Below, piece after piece: positions 1 through 8,217 of a stretch of DNA of 64,000 nt. Source of the DNA: CAYJPV01 sp964372095 (GTDB lineage: Bacteria; Acidobacteriota; Vicinamibacteria; Vicinamibacterales; JAKQTR01); assembly GCA_964372095.1 (NCBI GenBank), contig CAYJPV010000022.1, forward strand, positions 1-64,000. The letters are read 5' to 3'. The notes under the pieces are model-generated. The model saw nothing but the letters and a program-made list of their open reading frames with translations, was not told the DNA's origin and did no database searches. The translations under genes were made by a program, and so were the position numbers. Position 1 is the first letter of the stretch. Each line of letters starts with the position of its first letter.

Positions 1-13
1 CTCACAGCGTAAT

Positions 14-31
14 CCACGTCTTGCGACGTGG
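14..31 (-). terminator. Small hairpin downstream of purH
   Basis: A perfect 7-bp stem (CCACGTC / GACGTGG) with a 4-nt loop lies about 20 nt past the purH stop codon. No U-tract follows on the minus strand, so it is a weak terminator candidate. Confidence 0.35.
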
Positions 32-51
32 GGCCGGTCGTTCCATTGTGA

Positions 52-1632
52 CTAGTGCCTGAAATGCCTCCGCCGCGTGAACACCATCGCCATGCCGTGC
101 TCGTCGGCCGCCGCGATGACTTCCGCGTCCCGCACGGAACCACCGGGCTGCACGACAGCCGTCGCGCCCGCTTTCGCCACGGCATCCAGGCCGTCGCGGA
201 ACGGGAAGAACGCATCAGACGCCGCCGCCGATCCGGCCAGCGACACCTTCGCACCGGCCGCCTTCATCACCGCCACATTGACGGCGTCCACCCGGCTCAT
301 CTGTCCAGCGCCGATGGCCAGCGTCCGATCGGCACCGGTGAAGATCACGGTGTTCGACTTGACGTGCGCACAGATACGCCAGGCGAATCGCAGCGCCTGC
401 CACTCCTCCGCCGTGGGTTGGCGCTTCGTCACGACCTCGAGCCCGCCTTCGCCTGGCCACGGCGACCGTGCCTCCGCCACCCGGTCGGCCTGCTGCACCA
501 GCAGACCGCCCAGCGCGGATCTGACGTCGAGCGTCGGCGCCGCCGTCGCGAACAGGTGCGGTGCGGTGACGACACGCAGGTTCTTCTTGCCCCCCAGCAC
601 CGCGAGCGCCTCGTCGGTGATCGACGGCGCGATCACGGCTTCGATGAAGGTCGACGCGATGGCCGTCGCCGTCTCGACATCAACTTCCCGGTTGCAGCCG
701 ACGATGCCGCCGAAGGCGGAGAGGGGGTCGGCATCGCGGGCGCGGATGTAGGCATCGGCCAGCGACGTGCCCGTCGCCGCGCCGCAGGGATTGGTGTGCT
801 TGATGACGCACGCCGCAGGTTCGGGGAATTCGTTCACGATCCGGCACGCCGCGTCCACGTCGAGCAGGTTCGTGAACGAGAGTTCTTTGCCCTGCAGGAC
901 CGCCGGCACGTCGCCGCCGTCCGCCGGGACGTACCAGGCCGCCGCGAGGTGCGGGTTCTCGCCGTACCGCAGCACGCGGTACCGGTGCGACGACAGCAGC
1001 ATCCGCGCGGGCATGGGGTCGGCCTCGGCGGCCCGCGCGAATCCGTCGCGCTGCACGGTCACCGTCTCGAGTTCACCGGCGATGGCGGTGTCGTACGACG
1101 CCGTGTGCGCGAACGCCTTGCGCATGAGTTCCAGCCGCAGCTCACGCGACGGCCCGCCCGTCTGATCGAGCGCGTGCAGGACGCGCGTGTAATCGGACGC
1201 CGACACGACGACGAGGACGTCGGCGAAGTTCTTGGCCGCCGCCCGGATCAGCGACGGCCCGCCGATGTCGATGTTCTCGACCACGTGGTCGAAGGCCGCC
1301 GAACGGTCGGCGGCCGCCTCGCGGAAGGGATACAGGTTTACGCAGACCAGGTCGATGGTCTGGATGCCGAACCGGTCGAGCGACGCCTGATCGCCGGCGT
1401 TGTTCCGCCGCGCCAGGACGCCGCCGAAGACGTACGGATGCAGGGTCTTCACCCGCCCGTCCATCATCTCGGGGGCGCCGGTCAGTTCGGAGACCTGTGT
1501 CACGGACAGGCCGGCGGCCGCGAGCGCCTTCGCGGTACCGCCGGTGGACACAATCTGAAACCCGCGGTCGACCAGCCCCCGGGCGAAATCCACCACCCCG
1601 GTCTTGTCAGACACGCTGATGAGAGCACGCAT
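52..1632 (-). CDS. purH: Bifunctional AICAR formyltransferase / IMP cyclohydrolase
   Basis: This enzyme carries out the last two steps of purine synthesis, formylating AICAR with 10-formyl-THF and closing the ring to IMP in the cytoplasm. At 526 aa it has the usual full length. The N-terminal MGS-like cyclohydrolase domain (about 1-145) holds SVSDKTG and KTLHP. The transformylase domain follows, with the catalytic Lys278-His279 in KHTNPCG and a GAGQMSRVD motif. The C-terminus is the typical RHFRH. The ATG has AAGGAG 6 nt upstream, and the gene follows fumarase after 10 bp, so the two probably share a transcript. Confidence 0.97.
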   Translation of the reverse strand: MRALISVSDKTGVVDFARGLVDRGFQIVSTGGTAKALAAAGLSVTQVSELTGAPEMMDGRVKTLHPYVFGGVLARRNNAGDQASLDRFGIQTIDLVCVNLYPFREAAADRSAAFDHVVENIDIGGPSLIRAAAKNFADVLVVVSASDYTRVLHALDQTGGPSRELRLELMRKAFAHTASYDTAIAGELETVTVQRDGFARAAEADPMPARMLLSSHRYRVLRYGENPHLAAAWYVPADGGDVPAVLQGKELSFTNLLDVDAACRIVNEFPEPAACVIKHTNPCGAATGTSLADAYIRARDADPLSAFGGIVGCNREVDVETATAIASTFIEAVIAPSITDEALAVLGGKKNLRVVTAPHLFATAAPTLDVRSALGGLLVQQADRVAEARSPWPGEGGLEVVTKRQPTAEEWQALRFAWRICAHVKSNTVIFTGADRTLAIGAGQMSRVDAVNVAVMKAAGAKVSLAGSAAASDAFFPFRDGLDAVAKAGATAVVQPGGSVRDAEVIAAADEHGMAMVFTRRRHFRH

Positions 1633-1642
1633 GGCCCGCTCC

Positions 1643-3157
1643 TTACTTCAGTGCCGCGAGCGCCTGCGCGGACGCGGTCTCGACGTCCTTGTGCAGGCTG
1701 TTTCCGTGGGCATCCATCGTCACAATCGCCGGGAAGTCCTTCACGTGCAGATGCCACATCGCCTCGGGCACGCCGAACTCGAACAGCGACACGCCGTCCA
1801 CGCGTTCAATCGTCTTCGCGTAGAACTGCGCCGCACCGCCGATGGCGTTCAGGTAGACGGCTCCGCATTCTTTCAGGGCGTCGAGCGTCTTCGGACCCAT
1901 GCCGCCCTTGCCGATGATCACGCGCACGCCGAACTTGCGGATGACGTCGGCCTGGTACGGTTCTTCGCGGATGCTCGTGGTCGGTCCGGCCGCGTTCATC
2001 TTCCACCGATCGCCATCTTTCACGGCCACGGGGCCGCAATGGTAGATGGCCGCGCCGTGCAGGTCGACCGGCGGATCGTTCTTCATCAGGTACGCGTGCA
2101 CCGAGTCGCGGCCGGTGAACATCCGGCCGTTCAGCAGCACCACGTCGCCCACCTTCAGCGAGCGGATGGCGGCTTCGTCGAAGGGCGCCGTCAGGACGAC
2201 CTCGCGCCCGGTCCGTTTGAAGCCCGCCTGGTCGGCCATGGGCACGACGGGAGATGACGGGTCACGATAGAGCCACTGCGCGATGGCGCCCGTCGTGCCG
2301 TCGAGCACGACACCGAGCCGGCGGAACGCCCAGCAGTCGTACGCCACCGACACGAAGAAGCAGGCCGGCAGCCGGTTCAGCGCGCCCACCTTGCAGCCGA
2401 TGAGGGTGGTCTTGCCCGAGAACCCCATGGCGCCGACACCGAGGCTGTTGACGGTGCCCATGATGGTGGCTTCGAGTTCGGCCAGGGTCGGATCCGGGTT
2501 GACGTCGTCAAGCGTGCGGAACAACTGCTGCTTGGCGTGCGCGTAGCCCGATGCCCGATCGCCGCCGATGCACACACCGATCGCCCCCGGGCTGCAGCCC
2601 TTGCCTTGCGCAGCCCAGACGGCGTGCAGGATACACTTGCGGACACCTTCGAGGTTGCGGTCAGCCCGGCCGAGGTTTGGCAGCTCCACCGGCACCGCGT
2701 ACTGCGCGTTACAGTTCTCGCAGCCGCCTCCCTTGAGCACCAGCCGCACCTCGATGGCATCGCGCTCCCACTGGTGGAAATGCAGCACGGGCGTGCCGGG
2801 CCCGAGGTTGTCGCCCGAGTTCTTCCCGGTGATCGAGTCGACGGAGTTCGGCCGCAGCTTGCCCCGTTTCGTAGCCTCGGCGATGGCCTTCCGAATCTCG
2901 GACGCCATCCAGATCTGGTCGGCGCCGCGGGGCGTCATGATCTCGAAGGTGAGCATCCCGGTGTCCTGGCAGATGGCGCCTTCACCGTCGGATGCCTGGT
3001 CGATGTTCAGGTTGATGATCGAGAGCGCCTGACCCGAGCGGGTGTCAGGGGGCTCGATATCCGAGGCGGCCTTCATCGCCGCGCGGACGTCGGGTGGCAA
3101 CTCCACCGACGTCTTGATGATGAGGTCGAGAACGCTCTGGAAAAACTCTGGTAACAT
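1643..3157 (-). CDS. Class I fumarate hydratase (4Fe-4S)
   Basis: The 504-aa protein has both halves of an iron-sulfur class I fumarase fused: an alpha-type region with cysteines in AICQDTG, GVCIGGDR and GCKVGAL, and a beta-type C-terminal region (from about 310) with RDSVHAYL, HCGPVAV and IIGKGGMG. The expected reaction is reversible fumarate hydration to malate in the TCA cycle. L-tartrate dehydratase belongs to the same family and cannot be excluded. The ATG lies 7 nt after a TATACT hexamer with no Shine-Dalgarno, suggesting a leaderless message. purH follows in the same direction. Confidence 0.9.
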   Translation of the reverse strand: MLPEFFQSVLDLIIKTSVELPPDVRAAMKAASDIEPPDTRSGQALSIINLNIDQASDGEGAICQDTGMLTFEIMTPRGADQIWMASEIRKAIAEATKRGKLRPNSVDSITGKNSGDNLGPGTPVLHFHQWERDAIEVRLVLKGGGCENCNAQYAVPVELPNLGRADRNLEGVRKCILHAVWAAQGKGCSPGAIGVCIGGDRASGYAHAKQQLFRTLDDVNPDPTLAELEATIMGTVNSLGVGAMGFSGKTTLIGCKVGALNRLPACFFVSVAYDCWAFRRLGVVLDGTTGAIAQWLYRDPSSPVVPMADQAGFKRTGREVVLTAPFDEAAIRSLKVGDVVLLNGRMFTGRDSVHAYLMKNDPPVDLHGAAIYHCGPVAVKDGDRWKMNAAGPTTSIREEPYQADVIRKFGVRVIIGKGGMGPKTLDALKECGAVYLNAIGGAAQFYAKTIERVDGVSLFEFGVPEAMWHLHVKDFPAIVTMDAHGNSLHKDVETASAQALAALK

Positions 3158-3164
3158 GGCCGAG

Positions 3165-3170
3165 AGTATA
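3165..3170 (-). promoter_or_regulatory. -10 box (TATACT) for the fumarase gene
   Basis: TATACT on the minus strand ends 7 nt before the ATG at 3157, so transcription would start at or next to the start codon. There is no clear -35 and no ribosome binding site. Confidence 0.55.
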
Positions 3171-3192
3171 CAACAGCGCAGCTAAGTCTCTG

Positions 3193-3864
3193 ATGCATCA
3201 CAGGATACCGCTCACAATCGCCGCCGCGCTGACAGTCGGGCTGCTGTGTGCACCCGCGCTCGATGGCCAGAGCCGCAACCGGCACGGCCGCCTGTTTCCC
3301 CCCGTGGACCTGGGCCTGCTTGAAGGGCCCGATCGTGACCAGTGGCAGATGCCGGGACGGATCATGGACGCCCTGGGGATTGCCGAAGGCTCCGTCGTGG
3401 GCGACCTCGGCGCCGGGGGAGGCTGGTTCACCATTCGCCTGGCCCGGCGGGTCGGCCCGAACGGCCTGGTCTACGCCGAGGACGTCCAGGAGGAGATGCT
3501 CGAGGCCACGAGCCGCCGTGTCCTCCGCGAGGCCCTGCACAATGTGAAGCCCGTCTTGGGGACGTCCCTCGACCCGCGGCTACCCGCCGGACAACTCGAC
3601 GCCGTGCTCATCGTCAATACGTACAAGGAACTCGAACTGGGAGACCCCGTCGAGTTGCTGCGTAACGTGGCCACGTCCCTAAAGGCGCAGGGACGTGTCG
3701 GGATCGTGGACTTCAAGCGGGACGGGCTCGGTCCGGGACCGGCGCTCGACGAGCGGACCGACCCGGAAACGATCCTGCGTGATGCCGACGCCGCCGGCCT
3801 GCGCCTGCTTCGACGCGAGACGTTCCTGCCTTACCAGTTCTTCCTCGTGTTCGTCAGACGGTAG
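3193..3864 (+). CDS. Exported class I SAM methyltransferase-like protein
   Basis: The 223-aa protein has a Sec-type signal (about residues 1-25: basic start, Ala/Leu core, ending near ALDG). A Rossmann methyltransferase domain follows, with motif I as GDLGAGGGWFT and later acidic and LP motifs. The segment just before motif I (LLEGPDRDQWQMPGRIM) also looks conserved, arguing against a shorter, signal-free start. SAM is cytosolic, so the exported location is puzzling; the signal may act as a membrane anchor. The substrate is unknown. It diverges from fumarase with a 35-bp gap. Confidence 0.75.
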   Translation: MHHRIPLTIAAALTVGLLCAPALDGQSRNRHGRLFPPVDLGLLEGPDRDQWQMPGRIMDALGIAEGSVVGDLGAGGGWFTIRLARRVGPNGLVYAEDVQEEMLEATSRRVLREALHNVKPVLGTSLDPRLPAGQLDAVLIVNTYKELELGDPVELLRNVATSLKAQGRVGIVDFKRDGLGPGPALDERTDPETILRDADAAGLRLLRRETFLPYQFFLVFVRR

Positions 3865-3882
3865 TCCGGGCGTTGACGTCGG

Positions 3883-3959
3883 ACAGTAGGAAGTAGGTAG
3901 TAGGCAGTAGCCGGAACGCCTACTGTCTACTCGCAGCCGCAGCCGCAGGCCGCAGGCCG
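3883..3959. repeat. Heptad repeat island 1
   Basis: Eleven 7-bp units in one phase: four of type GNAGTAG, then GCCTACT/GTCTACT, then CGCAGCC and CAGGCCG types. The first and middle parts are roughly inverted, so the DNA can fold. It lies between the methyltransferase-like gene and moaE. Confidence 0.85.
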
Positions 3960-3968
3960 AAAGCCCGT

Positions 3969-3974
3969 TATACT
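3969..3974 (+). promoter_or_regulatory. -10 box (TATACT) for moaE-moaD
   Basis: TATACT ends 14 nt before the moaE ATG, giving a predicted leader of about 7 nt without a Shine-Dalgarno. Confidence 0.45.
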
Positions 3975-3988
3975 GAATTGTCGCGCCT

Positions 3989-4477
3989 ATGAGTCAGCCC
4001 CTGTTTTTCTTGACCGCCGATCCCCTGGACGCGTCCGCCGTGGCGGCCCTCGTCGAGGACCCGACCGACCCGGGCCGGTTCGGCGCGGTGGTCACGTTTG
4101 TCGGCGCCGTGCGGCGCGACAACCTGGGGCACCGTGTCGTGCGGCTGGAGTACGAGGCGTACGAGCCGCTGGCGATCAAGGCGCTCCAGGCCATCGGACG
4201 CGAAGCCGAGGGATACTGGCCGGCGATCCGGCTGGCCATCGCGCACCGCATCGGTACCCTGCTGCCCGGCGACATCAGCATCGTGATTGCCGCAGCAGCC
4301 CCGCATCGCGCGGACAGCTTCCAGGCGTGCCGGTATGCGATCGAGCGGGTCAAGCAGATGGTGCCGATCTGGAAACGTGAGTGTTTCGAGGACGGCGAGG
4401 ACTGGATCGAGGGCGCGACGGCCGAGCAGGACGACGAAGCCGCCCGAGCCCAGGCGTACACGCGCGCATGCGGATAA
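3989..4477 (+). CDS. moaE: Molybdopterin synthase catalytic subunit MoaE
   Basis: MoaE transfers sulfur from thiocarboxylated MoaD to precursor Z to form molybdopterin. The 162-aa protein is of family length and shows GAVVTFVGAVR near residue 35, a YEAYEPLA segment, an AHRIGTLLPGD segment, and the C-terminal IWKRECFEDG with its conserved basic residues. It overlaps moaD by 10 bp, so the two subunits are translationally coupled. Their presence implies that the organism makes molybdoenzymes. Confidence 0.93.
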   Translation: MSQPLFFLTADPLDASAVAALVEDPTDPGRFGAVVTFVGAVRRDNLGHRVVRLEYEAYEPLAIKALQAIGREAEGYWPAIRLAIAHRIGTLLPGDISIVIAAAAPHRADSFQACRYAIERVKQMVPIWKRECFEDGEDWIEGATAEQDDEAARAQAYTRACG

Positions 4478-4713
4478 CAGTGTGCTTCTTCGCACGGTTG
4501 CGTGAGATTGCGGGGCAGCCTCGCCTCACCGTCGAGGTGCCGGACGGATCGTCGGTGGAGGCCGTCTGGGAACACCTCGTCGCGACGACGCCCGCCCTGG
4601 CTCCGCACCGTGCGGCCCTGGCTGTCGCCGTCGACGAAGAGTTCGCCCGATTCACCACCGCCCTGCGCGACGGCCAGGTGGTCGCGCTGCTGCCACCAGT
4701 GTCAGGGGGCTAG
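4468..4713 (+). CDS. moaD: Molybdopterin synthase sulfur-carrier subunit MoaD
   Basis: An 81-aa ubiquitin-fold protein ending in Gly-Gly, the tail that is adenylated and thiocarboxylated. It begins MRITVCFFARLREIAG, typical of MoaD, and has the late LLPPVSGG motif. I chose the ATG at 4468, inside the end of moaE, because the family pattern starts there; longer upstream reading is Arg-rich and not family-like. A TAG stop is followed almost at once by heptad repeats. Confidence 0.92.
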   Translation: MRITVCFFARLREIAGQPRLTVEVPDGSSVEAVWEHLVATTPALAPHRAALAVAVDEEFARFTTALRDGQVVALLPPVSGG

Positions 4714-4720
4714 GGACCGC

Positions 4721-4804
4721 GTTCGGCTTTCGGCGTTCGGCGTTCGGCGTTCGGCTTTTGTCGTTCGCCGATGGCCGATGGCCGATAGCCGATAGCCGAT
4801 AGCC
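4721..4804. repeat. Heptad repeat island 2
   Basis: Exactly twelve 7-bp units without a break in phase. They start as GTTCGGC/TTTCGGC, pass through two transition units and end as GATGGCC and GATAGCC. The island fills the moaD-prfA gap. Confidence 0.9.
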
Positions 4805-4819
4805 GTCAGGAATGTTGCC

Positions 4820-5896
4820 ATGCTCGACAAACTGAATGCCGTTGAGGCGAAGTACAACGAACTGGTCACGCTGCTGGGTGATCCGGCCGTTCAATCGGAT
4901 CAGACCCAGTACCGGACGCACGCCAAAGCGCTCTCCGACATCGAGCCGATGGTCGAGCGGTTTCGCGAATACAAGCATGTGGTGTCCCAGATCGCACAGA
5001 CGGAAGAGCTCGCGCAGTCGGACGACGCGGAGATGAAGGCGCTGGCCGACGAAGAGTTGCCCGCGTTGAAGGGCCGGCTCGATGCCTTGCAGGAGGAGAT
5101 CAAGGTGCTCCTGCTGCCCAAGGATCCCAATGACGAGCGCAACGTCGTGCTCGAGATTCGCGCCGGGACCGGTGGCGACGAGGCCGCGCTCTTCGCGTCG
5201 GATCTATTCCGGATGTATTCGCGGTTCGCGGAACGGCAACGCTGGCACGTGGACGTATTGTCGAGCAGCGAGACCGGCGTGGGCGGCATCAAGGAAGTCA
5301 TCGCCGTCATCGAGGGCAAGCGCGTCTACAGCCGCCTCAAGTACGAAAGTGGCGTGCATCGCGTGCAGCGCGTGCCGGCCACGGAAGCCAGCGGGCGTAT
5401 CCACACGTCCACCGCCACCGTCGCCGTTCTGCCGGAGGCCGAAGACGTGGACGTCCAGATCGACGCCAAGGACATCCGCATCGATACGTTCTGTTCGAGC
5501 GGTCCCGGAGGCCAGAGTGTCAACACGACGTACTCGGCCGTCCGGATCACGCACCTCCCGACCGGGCTGGTCGTCTCCCAGCAGGACGAGAAGTCGCAGA
5601 TCAAGAACCGGGCGAAGGCGATGAAGGTCCTGCGGGCGCGTCTGTACGAGATGGAGATGCAGAAGCAGCAGGATGCGATTGCGAAAGACCGGCGGAGCCA
5701 GGTGGGGACGGGCGAGCGGTCCGAGAAGATCCGGACCTACAACTTCCCGCAGAATCGCATCACTGATCACCGGATTAACTTCACCACGCACCGGTTGACC
5801 GATGTGCTCGAAGGTAGCGTCGATGAACTGCTGAACGAGGTCGTGACGCACTTCAACGCCGAGAAACTGAAGGAAGTGATGGCGGTAGGAAGCTAG
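4820..5896 (+). CDS. prfA: Peptide chain release factor 1
   Basis: RF1 reads UAA and UAG in the ribosomal A site and triggers peptide release. The 358-aa protein carries the RF1-type PAT tripeptide (186-188, in RVPATEASGR), which separates it from RF2 (SPF), and the catalytic GGQ at 230-232 (GPGGQSVN). An AGGAA lies upstream of the ATG. PrmC, which methylates the GGQ glutamine in other bacteria, is the next gene, a common pairing. The TAG stop touches the first heptad of the following repeat island. Confidence 0.98.
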   Translation: MLDKLNAVEAKYNELVTLLGDPAVQSDQTQYRTHAKALSDIEPMVERFREYKHVVSQIAQTEELAQSDDAEMKALADEELPALKGRLDALQEEIKVLLLPKDPNDERNVVLEIRAGTGGDEAALFASDLFRMYSRFAERQRWHVDVLSSSETGVGGIKEVIAVIEGKRVYSRLKYESGVHRVQRVPATEASGRIHTSTATVAVLPEAEDVDVQIDAKDIRIDTFCSSGPGGQSVNTTYSAVRITHLPTGLVVSQQDEKSQIKNRAKAMKVLRARLYEMEMQKQQDAIAKDRRSQVGTGERSEKIRTYNFPQNRITDHRINFTTHRLTDVLEGSVDELLNEVVTHFNAEKLKEVMAVGS

Positions 5897-5990
5897 GGAT
5901 TGGGGGTTAGGGATTGGGGATTGGGGCAAGGCACTGGATGTCCCCACGCCTCCGTCCCCCAACCCCCAACCCCCAACCCCCACCCCCCAG
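5895..5990. repeat. Heptad repeat island 3, two complementary arms
   Basis: Five units of AGGGATT/GGGGATT type (5895-5929) and five of CCCCCAA type (5956-5990), separated by 26 bp. The arms are largely complementary (G-rich against C-rich), so the prfA-prmC gap could form a long hairpin. The G-rich arm might also form a quadruplex. Confidence 0.9.
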
Positions 5991-5996
5991 CGAAGC

Positions 5997-6857
5997 ATGC
6001 CTACCCTCGCCGACTACATGCGTGACGCACGGCGCCGGTTGGAAGGCGCTGGCATTGCGGCCGACGAAGCGGCCGTCGATGCCGACGTGCTCGCGCGCCA
6101 CGCGCTCGGCGGGTGGGAACGCGGCCAGTTGATGGCCCGGATGCGGGACGACGTGCCCGCGGCGTTTCCCGGCACGTACGAGGCACTGGTCGCGCGCCGC
6201 GCCCGCCGGGAGCCTGCGGCCTACATCATCGGCTCGCGCGAGTTCTGGGGCCTCGACATCGAGGTGACGCCGGACACGCTCGTCCCGCGCCCTGACACCG
6301 AGACACTCGTCGAAGCCACGCTCGCGTGGGCCACGGCCGGCCAGACCCGCATCGCCGACATCTGCACGGGCAGCGGCTGCATCAGTGTGGCGCTCGCGCG
6401 CTGGCTGCCTGCCGCGCGCGTCGTCGCGGCCGACCGCTCGGCCGCGGCCCTGCGCGTGGCCCGCCGCAACGCCGCGCGGCACGCCGTCGCCGACCGCGTG
6501 CGCGTGGTGCAAGCCGACCTGCTCGACGGGCTGCACGGACCGTTCGACGTCATCGTGGCGAACCCGCCGTACGTGCCCGCCGCCGCGGTGCTGGCCACCC
6601 AGCCTGAGGTGCGCGGCTTTGAACCCCACACCGCGCTGGACGGCGGCCCGGACGGCCTCGATCTCATCAGACGCCTGGTACCAGCCGCCGCCCGGCGCCT
6701 CGCCGCCGAAGGCTGGTTGCTGTTCGAGTTCGGCGTACACCAGGACGCCGACGTCCGCGCCATCGTCGGCGCCGAACGCGAGTTGCAACTGACCGACATG
6801 CTGGACGACCTGGCTGGCATCCCCCGCGTGGCCGTCGCGCGCCGGAACCGGATATGA
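5997..6857 (+). CDS. prmC: Release factor glutamine methyltransferase PrmC
   Basis: PrmC N5-methylates the glutamine of the GGQ loop in release factors. The 286-aa protein has an N-terminal helical domain (1-75), a REFWGLDIEVTPDTLVPRPDTE segment typical of the family, SAM motif I ICTGSGCISV and the catalytic NPPY motif. It sits directly after prfA. The C-rich heptads end 6 nt before the ATG and leave no normal Shine-Dalgarno. It overlaps the HIT gene by ATGA. Confidence 0.95.
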   Translation: MPTLADYMRDARRRLEGAGIAADEAAVDADVLARHALGGWERGQLMARMRDDVPAAFPGTYEALVARRARREPAAYIIGSREFWGLDIEVTPDTLVPRPDTETLVEATLAWATAGQTRIADICTGSGCISVALARWLPAARVVAADRSAAALRVARRNAARHAVADRVRVVQADLLDGLHGPFDVIVANPPYVPAAAVLATQPEVRGFEPHTALDGGPDGLDLIRRLVPAAARRLAAEGWLLFEFGVHQDADVRAIVGAERELQLTDMLDDLAGIPRVAVARRNRI

Positions 6858-7195
6858 ACTGCCTCTTCTGCCGCATCGTCGCGGGCGAGATCCCGGCGCG
6901 GGTCGTCTATCAGGACGAACACGTCATCGCGTTCCACGACATCAACCCGCAGGCCCCTGTCCACGTCCTGATCGTGCCGCGGGCCCACATCCCCACGCTC
7001 AACGATCTTGGCGTGGAGCACGAGGCGCTGATTGGCCTCATGCACCGCCGCGCGGCCGCCATCGCGCAGGAACTCGGCGTGGCCGTCCGCGGCTACCGCA
7101 CGGTGTTCAACTGCAACCGCGAAGCCGGCCAGACGGTCTTTCACATTCACCTGCACCTGCTGGGCGGCCGCAGCCTCCACTGGCCGCCCGGGTAG
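6854..7195 (+). CDS. HIT family nucleotide hydrolase/transferase
   Basis: A 113-aa protein of the HINT branch. It starts with a CLFCRIVAGEIPA segment and ends with the histidine triad His97-x-His99-x-His101 in HIHLHLLGG. HINT proteins hydrolyse purine nucleoside phosphoramidates; the physiological substrate is not evident here. The ATGA overlap with prmC suggests coupled translation. Confidence 0.93.
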   Translation: MNCLFCRIVAGEIPARVVYQDEHVIAFHDINPQAPVHVLIVPRAHIPTLNDLGVEHEALIGLMHRRAAAIAQELGVAVRGYRTVFNCNREAGQTVFHIHLHLLGGRSLHWPPG

Positions 7196-7232
7196 CTGTG
7201 GTCTAATAGAGAGACATGCAGAGGAACCTCTA

Positions 7233-8198
7233 GTGGAATCTGTCGGCAACCCGTGGCTGTGGGGCGGCTTTGCCGCGTTCGTCATCACCGTTCTCACCCT
7301 GGACCTGGGCGTGTTCCACCGCAAGGCCCACGCGGTCACCCTGCGCGAGGCGGCGGCGTGGACGGTGGTGTGGGTCAGCCTGGCGATGATCTTCAACGCC
7401 GGGATCTGGCACTGGCTCGGGCCGACCAAGGCGCTCGAGTTCACGACGGGTTACCTCATCGAAGAAGCCCTCTCGGTCGACAACATCTTCGTCTTCCTGG
7501 TGCTGTTCACGTTTTTTCGGGTTCCCGCGGAGCATCAGCACCGCGTGCTGTTCTGGGGTATCCTCGGCGCCGTCGTCATGCGCGCGATCTTCATCCTGGC
7601 CGGCGCCGCGCTCCTGGCCCGCTTCCACTGGATCATCTACGTGTTCGGCGTCGTCCTGGTGGTGACGGGCATCAAGCTGTTCCTGCAGCGTGAGGCGGAT
7701 GTCGATCCGGAGAAGAACGTCGTGCTCCGCCTGTTCCGCCGGCTGGTGCCGTCGGTCCCCGAGTACCACGGCCAGCGGTTCTTCGTCAGGAGACACGGCC
7801 GCCGCTACGCCACGCCCCTGCTGGCCGTGCTGGTGGCGGTCGAAACCACGGATCTCATCTTCGCGGTGGATTCGATCCCCGCGGTGTTCGCCGTCACACG
7901 CGACCCGTTCATCGTGTACACGTCGAACATCTTCGCGATCCTCGGACTGCGGGCGATGTACTTCCTGCTTGCCGGCGTGATGGACCGCTTCGCGTACCTG
8001 AAGCCGGGTCTGGCGCTGGTCCTCATCTTCGTCGGCGTGAAGATGACCATCACCGAGTTCTACAAGATCCCCATTGGTGTGTCGCTGGGTGTCGTGGCCG
8101 GCATCCTCGGCACCTCGATCGTGGCCTCGGTCGTCGTGACCGGCCGGCAGCAGCGGGCGGCCGCCGCCCTGGCGTCAGCCGAACTGCCCCCGTCGTGA
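7233..8198 (+). CDS. TerC/Alx family integral membrane protein
   Basis: A 321-aa membrane protein with about eight or nine hydrophobic segments and the TerC-family acidic motifs LDLGVFHRKAH, EEALSVDNIFVF and VETTDLIFAVDSIPAVF. Alx/TerC proteins export metals such as Mn2+ and relate to tellurite resistance. I set the start at GTG 7233 because AGAGGA lies 7 nt upstream and the family sequence begins there. The gene stands alone, converging on the next one. Confidence 0.9.
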   Translation: MESVGNPWLWGGFAAFVITVLTLDLGVFHRKAHAVTLREAAAWTVVWVSLAMIFNAGIWHWLGPTKALEFTTGYLIEEALSVDNIFVFLVLFTFFRVPAEHQHRVLFWGILGAVVMRAIFILAGAALLARFHWIIYVFGVVLVVTGIKLFLQREADVDPEKNVVLRLFRRLVPSVPEYHGQRFFVRRHGRRYATPLLAVLVAVETTDLIFAVDSIPAVFAVTRDPFIVYTSNIFAILGLRAMYFLLAGVMDRFAYLKPGLALVLIFVGVKMTITEFYKIPIGVSLGVVAGILGTSIVASVVVTGRQQRAAAALASAELPPS

Positions 8199-8217
8199 GG
8201 GGCCGACGGCGCGCCCG

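Noticed and set aside
55..1917. Long reading frame on the plus strand opposite purH
   Set aside because: It is antisense to a certain gene, is Arg/His-rich and matches no family; typical of GC-rich coding DNA.
7032..7232. Extension of the TerC gene upstream of GTG 7233
   Set aside because: These residues overlap the HIT gene in another frame and are not TerC-like; the ribosome site is before GTG 7233.
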